DNA of 64,000 bases from positions 42,998,679 to 43,062,678 of the forward strand of contig NC_067157.1 in assembly GCF_903995435.1 (NCBI RefSeq), in the 5' to 3' direction. Positions 58,871 through 64,000 of the stretch are shown here, piece after piece (positions within the stretch are counted from its first letter, which is position 1; every line of letters starts with the position of its first letter). Under the pieces are notes generated by a model that saw nothing but the letters and a program-made list of their open reading frames with translations, made no database searches and had not been told where the DNA came from. The position numbers and the translations under genes were made by a program. The stretch is from Acomys russatus (lineage: Eukaryota; Chordata; Mammalia; Rodentia; Muridae).

Positions 58871-59924
58871 AACTAGACTGATTTGCTTAGTGGTTTGTTG
58901 CCTTTCCTTTAATAGTACCGATTCCATAGATAATTATCAAATGGATTGTTGAATAGAAAGTGGGAGAAAAAAATCGTGTCTACTCATGAGGAAGCAGTGA
59001 AAGAAAGATATGTGTAAAGCCCCTTGGTTTTCTTTCAGAGAAAGTGGCTTTCTTAGATAAATTTGATTTTATTGAATAGAATATGCCTATTCAAGCTGAA
59101 AGGGGCAGATACCTTCTTTCTAAACAAGCTAACTGACCAGATACTGCTGCTGCAGTATATATAAGCATGGCTGGGGCCATGCTTAGGTTTATAGAGCCCT
59201 CCTTCACTGAGGCTCTCCGTGTGTACAGTTATCTTTCTTAGACACCACTCTTAGTTTGCCTTAATTAAGAAAAACATGAAATGAATTGTATTATGAAAAT
59301 ATTTCTGCCAGGCAAATAGTAAGTAATTATATTATTTACTATAGAATTACCTAAACCATACTCAAGGCTAAGAGGGTCTATCAAATTCCAGGCCCCTTGA
59401 AGCCAAAGCAATGCCTCAGAAGCTCATCATCATCTTTTTGTTTAAGGGATAGTAAGTAACTGCTGAGTAAAGATAGCCATGGAGAAAGAAGAAAACAGAA
59501 GTGGGTTCTAGGTCTGGGGGTTGGCGGGAGGGAAGGAACATAGCTTAGGCCTTGTTCAATTTAAACTTGGCTTTTAAACTCTCACAGTTCAGACACTGGG
59601 AATTATGAGCCTGTGGTATCAATAGCTCTTAGGGCCAATTCTAAACAAAGACATTCATATTGTTCTGTAGTAACCCTAATCCTGCTTCCATGGCACTGCA
59701 TATGCTAGCTTCTGTGATGCAGTCTCACCTTCCTATGATGATAGATAAAACAAGAACAAGACATTCTTTTTAGTTCAACAGAAACTGAACTTGATGTTCA
59801 GCTGGGGCTCCACAAGCCTTACCTGCTTTAGACTCACTTCCTGTCAGATCATGATGTCTGCATGCAGATGTTCTGCTAGTGTCACTAGCAGCTCCTCCCT
59901 CCCTCCCTTCTTTCTTCCTTGGAG
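58871..59924. other. Unassigned stretch
   Basis: No repeat recognised. A 7-bp-arm inverted repeat at 59141-59158 abuts a TATATAAG. Confidence 0.4.
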
Positions 59925-60060
59925 CCTGGATCTTACTGTGTGACCTTGGCTAGCCTGAAACTTGCTATATAGGTCAGATTGGCCTCAAACTCATAGAGAT
60001 CCGCCTGCCTCTGGCCCTCAAGTACTGAGATTAAAGGTGTGAGCCGTGAAGCCAGGCCAT
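59925..60060 (-). mobile_element. B1 SINE, antisense
   Basis: 'ggatcttactgtgtgacctt', 'ggctagcctgaaacttgct', 'ggtcagattggcctcaaact', 'catagagatccgcctgcctc' and 'gagattaaaggtgtgagcc' form a full antisense B1. Confidence 0.95.
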
Positions 60061-60834
60061 GATTTAATACTTGAATTATGTCTGTTACATTTAAAAACTC
60101 CTTATAGAAATATTCCCAAAGTCAGGTATGGACTCATTGTTTATAACTAAACCTTGTAAATCAGTGATTTATGAGGAATTATTGAAATATTCACACTAGT
60201 GAAGTGAAGAAATTTCATATCTAGATGGATTTTACTTTCTGTTTCTATAGCATATAAGCTACTAAAAAATCTTAAAATAATTAACTTATTCAAATAACAG
60301 TAACTTCCTCTTAAAAAGTAAAAGAAAAACATGCAGGGAAAAATTATTCCAGGCTGTCTTTAAACCTTTAGAAACTCCGTGGCCAATTTTAAGAAGCCTT
60401 GCAATCTTCCAGCTTTGCACATCTGCCATGCTGGCTCTGCTTCTCATTCAACTGTCCTTTAGATATTTGATTATTCTTCAGAAAGTACTGTAGACTCATT
60501 AAACATAAAGCAAAAGTGCATTTTGTTCAATGAAAAGATAACAAATGCAATGCAGTACTGCTGGGAGGTCACAAGAACGAGGACAACCTGTGTGTTACAC
60601 AACCTTAAGGTGTCCATAGTCTCTTGATTTGTAAATCATCATTTACGTAAGCAACAAAAATACTAGTATTAAGCAATCAAAAATCAGATACCTCAAGAGC
60701 ATTTTGTTGTTGTTGTTGTTTAATTCCAATCTGGACACATTATGACACTGAAGCCTAGCTGAGGGCTTCAAACAGTATATTTATATTAGCGTCCTCTCAC
60801 TCAGAAGTAAAGTCTACAAGGTCTTGGTGTACAC
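60061..60834. other. Unassigned AT-rich stretch
   Basis: A short (TTG)n run at 60705-60721; otherwise nothing recognised. Confidence 0.4.
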
Positions 60835-61000
60835 TGCCATTATTGACAGTGCTCTGTCTGCTTCTGCCACTTGCTAGACCTTGAACAAAAACACAACTTC
60901 TCTGTGCTTCATTCAGTTCATTCATCTATAAATAAGAAAAATTACAGAAGCCCTGTCCCAGGATAGTTAGAATTGAAGTAATTCATGCATAAGATATTAA
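60835..61000 (+). mobile_element. MIR SINE
   Basis: 'gcttctgccacttgctagac', 'aacttctctgtgcttcattc', 'agttcattcatctataaata' and 'ggatagttagaattgaagta' follow sense MIR order. Confidence 0.75.
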
Positions 61001-61394
61001 TTACATTTCTAAGGTAGAATTATCATTTATGCAAAATATATGTAAGTTGCGTACAAACGTATGTATGTCATGGAATTAGGACCTGCCGCTCTTCGTACGC
61101 TCACTGAAGGATTAGCTGTAACATTGATGGTGATGGTGATGGTGACAATGATCATATTAAATCTCTCATGATACTAGAAAAGAATATAAAAGAATGTCCC
61201 ACCCTTATTTTTTCTATCCAACATGATGACATGGAAGACAACAGGCAATGTGAAACGAAAGTAGAGCTTAGCATTATTGCAAAAACATATGTATGCAGTT
61301 TTTTCAGAAACAGCCTTAAGAGCTGTTGATAGAATGCATTCAAGTCTGATAACTCTATTTTATAAAATCCCAGGGAGCTCTTTGAGATAAGGTT

Positions 61395-61413
61395 AAAAAA
61401 AAAAAAAAAAAAA
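61395..61413 (+). repeat. Poly(A) run of 19
   Basis: Uninterrupted A19. No SINE or L1 body is visible upstream, so it is either an orphan retroposon tail or a simple mononucleotide expansion. Confidence 0.95.
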
Positions 61414-61619
61414 CAACTACAAAGAATAAATGGCCAGAAGTCACACATTGGAAGAGGTCAGAGAAAATAAATATGTTCAGCACTGGGCCTAAAGGTTGAA
61501 AAAGATTAATTTTAATGGCTCCATTTAGGGAATATGACAGAGTCCCAACACTTTCTGGCAGGCACAGCATTTCATGCTTAAAAGTTGTGGTCAGATGCGT
61601 GTCTCTCTTCATCCCTGTA

Positions 61620-61940
61620 GAGCTATATAAAGGGTGCCACTTATCTGCACACAGTCACTGCTCGTGAGGGAGATATGCATATATGGACATGCCACCCAAG
61701 TTAATGATGCCATGGATTATAATGCAATAAAATCATAATCCATCTCTGCTCCTGACACAGTGCCTCTTAATTCAGCCATGACATCCTATATGAAGATGCT
61801 TACCCTGCATTCCTCCCTGGTTGTGGAAATTATTCTCCTAGAATTGGCAGGGGACTATCTGATGTCTCACCAACAGGGTTGTATCAGCCCTGGTGATTAA
61901 AAGGATTACTTATTTGCTTACTCAGAGAGGATTAGCGACA
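61620..61940. promoter_or_regulatory. Candidate regulatory element with GGATTA/TAATCC cluster
   Basis: Repeat-free stretch. It has a TATA-like CTATATAAAGG (about 61621-61631), a 9-bp perfect inverted repeat ATGGATTAT (61712-61720) / ATAATCCAT (61735-61743), and further GGATTA at 61903-61908 and 61929-61934. GGATTA/TAATCC is the core bound by bicoid-type (K50) homeodomains such as OTX, CRX and PITX. Regulatory function is inferred from motifs only. Confidence 0.32.
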
Positions 61941-61959
61941 TGGAGCAAAGGCTTTGTTT

Positions 61960-61983
61960 AAAAAAAAAAAAAAAAAAAAAAAA
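61960..61983 (+). repeat. Poly(A) run of 24
   Basis: Uninterrupted A24, again without a visible SINE or LINE body upstream. Confidence 0.95.
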
Positions 61984-62039
61984 CCAACATTTGCCATGAC
62001 CTCCAGGAGCTTAAAGAAGAGAGTCTGAAAAATAGGAGG

Positions 62040-62220
62040 CCATTGATATGAAAGAGCTTTTTATGCAAAATTTAAAATCTTCACCCACCAAATGGTCCCT
62101 TACTAATGAATTCTGAGCTCTCATTAAATTAACAATCGTGTTCTGCTAACATGCTGCCATTGTGTTATGGTGTCCCCCTAATCCAGCATCTGATGGAGCT
62201 GTTTTGTGATAGATGATATT
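62040..62220. promoter_or_regulatory. Candidate conserved non-coding stretch
   Basis: Repeat-free, AT-rich with 'ctcattaaattaacaatcg', 'ttactaatgaattc' and 'ttttatgcaaaatttaaaat'. Looks like conserved non-coding DNA; untested. Confidence 0.25.
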
Positions 62221-62228
62221 ACTTAGGG

Positions 62229-62230
<2 letters not shown>

Positions 62231-62278
<48 letters not shown>
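62231..62278 (+). repeat. (GT)24 microsatellite
   Basis: Twenty-four uninterrupted GT units. Confidence 0.98.
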
Positions 62279-62280
<2 letters not shown>

Positions 62281-63060
62281 CTGAAATTTAAAATATAGAG
62301 TCCTTTATACTTAATTGTAGATAAAAACTGAAGCAGTAAGTTTAAAAAATATTTAACTCTTGCCATGTCTGGGAACTTCTCATTGTATGGAGTCTCTACG
62401 ATATTCCAGTTTATATGTAACACAGATCTTCATACTATTGATTGTGTTTGAGCCAGTGAACGGAACAGTGACTGTGACATTTTGTGTGTCTCCAGCATTA
62501 TTTTGTGGCAGTTACAAACCATATACTCTGCATATGAAATTGAAAAGTCTTGGGAGCCAGCCACAATTGTTCCTGTTAGTATTAAAAAAGTATCACAGAC
62601 ATTGACATGAACAAACACCAACAGAATTCATGCCAGCATCGAATTTCAGAATACATCAAATACACTGGCACACACTAGTTTGAGAAGTGTTCAATTTTAA
62701 GGGTAATCATAGGTTTTCCCTCATTGCGCTTTTTGAATAACTGACAATGAGATTTAATTAATTATGGGGGATATTTTTTGTGATGTATTTTTATATGTGC
62801 TTTTGCCTAGTTTTCTCTATGTAGCCATGAAGTAAGTGTTATTGATAACATCTATCAATATCAAATTTGAAGAGATCAAGTCTAAAATAAAACCTTACTG
62901 CAGTCTCATTTGCCTACTTTGCATTGCTGCTGGAGTCCGCAGGGCAGAGCAGAGTCTGGGACAGAAATCCAGAGTCAGAATGAGGACAGAGTTTGTGAGG
63001 CCCTCCTCCCTCCATGCTGAACTTTTACAAGATATGTTTTATTAAGTCTTTGAGATTTTC
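62279..63060. other. Unassigned stretch
   Basis: Mostly unassigned. 'cactagtttgagaagtg' near 62675 faintly resembles a MER5A-type hAT end, too short to call. Confidence 0.35.
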
Positions 63061-63110
63061 TTTTTTTAAAAATATATTTTATTAATTTATTCATATTACA
63101 TCTCAATTGT
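63061..63110 (-). mobile_element. L1 3' tail, antisense
   Basis: 'ttttattaatttattcatat' and 'tattacatctcaattgtt' are the reverse of the murid L1 3' end (reads AACAATTGAGATGTAATA on the minus strand), of which only about 50 bases are present. Confidence 0.72.
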
Positions 63111-63149
63111 TTGCATTAACTGGACTCAGTTGGTTAAAACAAACAAATA

Positions 63150-63292
63150 AACAAATGAGTGATGAAGTTGGGAGAGAGATAAGAAAATATGGTCAGTCAC
63201 TCTGGGATCAGTTGTGGTTGAAATGATGTAGATACATTGTATACATGTATGAAATTTTCAAATAATAAAAAAGAGTAAGAAAAGAAAACCAG
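63150..63292 (+). mobile_element. Lx-type L1 3' terminal fragment
   Basis: 'tgaagttgggagagagataa', 'gatgtagatacattgtatac' and 'atgtatgaaattttcaaata' followed by 'ataaaaa' match the old murine L1 (Lx) 3' end in sense orientation. Confidence 0.65.
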
Positions 63293-64000
63293 AATGAGGA
63301 CAGAAAAGGCATAGGCCCAGTGGCATGACTGAGAAAAGCATTCGTTTCTACCCAACTCTTCTCGTGTCTTACTTGACTACCTTCCCTGAATACATCTCCC
63401 ATCTACGCTCCAAGTGATCAAAGAGAACAAATATTTCAAAGATAGTTCTGTTTGAAGAAGAATTAACTTTTTTAAATGGAAGGGATTCTAACTTTTAAAG
63501 TGTTAGTTTCTTTTCTTAACCACAAGATACACAGAAGGATACTATCTTCTATACTAATAATTAACCGTGGCTTGGTAGATGCCATAGTTATTGATAGATG
63601 CCCTTTCCATAACCAGCTTCCCCCTGCTGCTCTGATCAGTCCATAAAACACACCTGCAAGGTTGTTATAAGCCACGTGTGGCTTCCTTGGGTTATCTGCC
63701 CAAACAATGCAATCTTCTCGTTTGATTTCCCATAAAAACTGAAAATTTTCTTATTAACCCCTGTGACATCTGAATGTATGTTTTGTTTACTGCTAAACCC
63801 TACTAACTTCATTGATGTGTTTTATATTAAGCTGCCTGGTAAGTTTGCAAATGCAGTAATTATCACAGTGAATTGAATTTCAGAGGCATGTCCTGAATTT
63901 TTCCTTCTAGACAACACAAATGATGCCATCTAATGCAGGGGATAACTAGCCAGGAGCCACATTCTTTCCACTAAATGCAAAGTATCTCCACTAAATACCA
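63293..64000. other. Unassigned stretch to window end
   Basis: No repeat or exon recognised. Confidence 0.35.

Noticed and set aside
58248..58872. Two frames of 116-117 codons that look protein-like
   Set aside because: They lie in L2 sequence, broken by stops and frame shifts; a dead retrotransposon rather than a gene.
62640..62692. Possible MER5A-type hAT end
   Set aside because: Only about 20 bases resemble the terminus and the other end is not visible.

Overview
This 64 kb window looks like non-coding chromosomal DNA from a muroid rodent (mouse, rat, hamster or vole type). I find no protein-coding exon, tRNA, rRNA or CRISPR array that I can support. The rodent assignment rests on the repeats: B1, B2/B3 and B4 SINEs, rodent-type L1 3' ends (Lx-like and cricetid/murid-like), MT/ORR-type MaLR LTRs, a URR1-like hAT element and long (CA/TG)n, (GA)n and (GATA)n arrays. 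Older mammal-wide repeats (MIR, L2, MLT1-like LTRs, an L1 ORF2 remnant) are also present. No stretch looks like a CpG island. Open reading frames are short and most fall inside repeats or microsatellites. The window is best read as a gene desert or the inside of a very long intron. I cannot name the species, chromosome or neighbouring gene.

Layout. 0-8 kb: a three-level nested insertion (MLT1-like LTR, split by an L1 3' end, itself split by an antisense ERV LTR), B1 and MaLR copies, a possible ERV1-like LTR, a long rodent LTR-like repeat, a (CT)n(CA)n compound array and a 29-bp minisatellite. 8-20 kb: L2, B2, B3, MaLR and MLT1-like LTR fragments, a hAT fragment, a MIR, TG arrays and a URR1-like element. 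20-23 kb: a 19-nt poly(C) run next to AT-rich single-copy DNA that resembles a conserved enhancer. 23-26 kb: four LTR-type elements packed side by side, one carrying a SINE. 27 kb: an Lx-like L1 3' UTR. 28-40 kb: mostly unassigned AT-rich DNA with MIR, L2 and B3 copies, an RMER-like LTR, an L1 tail and microsatellites. 40.2-41.3 kb: an antisense L1 fossil that still shows the ORF2 C-terminus. 42-56 kb: SINEs, MaLRs, a clean young L1 insertion with a 16-bp target-site duplication at 49 kb, and B4 elements. 56-64 kb: candidate conserved non-coding stretches, a (TTG)n(GGT)n(GT)n compound array, a (CCCTT)n array, an L2 split by a SINE, MIRs, and a single-copy stretch at 61.6-61.9 kb with a cluster of GGATTA/TAATCC motifs.

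There is no operon or gene set to describe. Any function would be regulatory. The best candidates are the repeat-free stretches near 20.5, 22.5, 32.5-33.6, 56.8 and 61.7 kb. All repeat family names come from my recognition of consensus features without a database search, so boundaries are approximate (usually within 10 to 40 bases).
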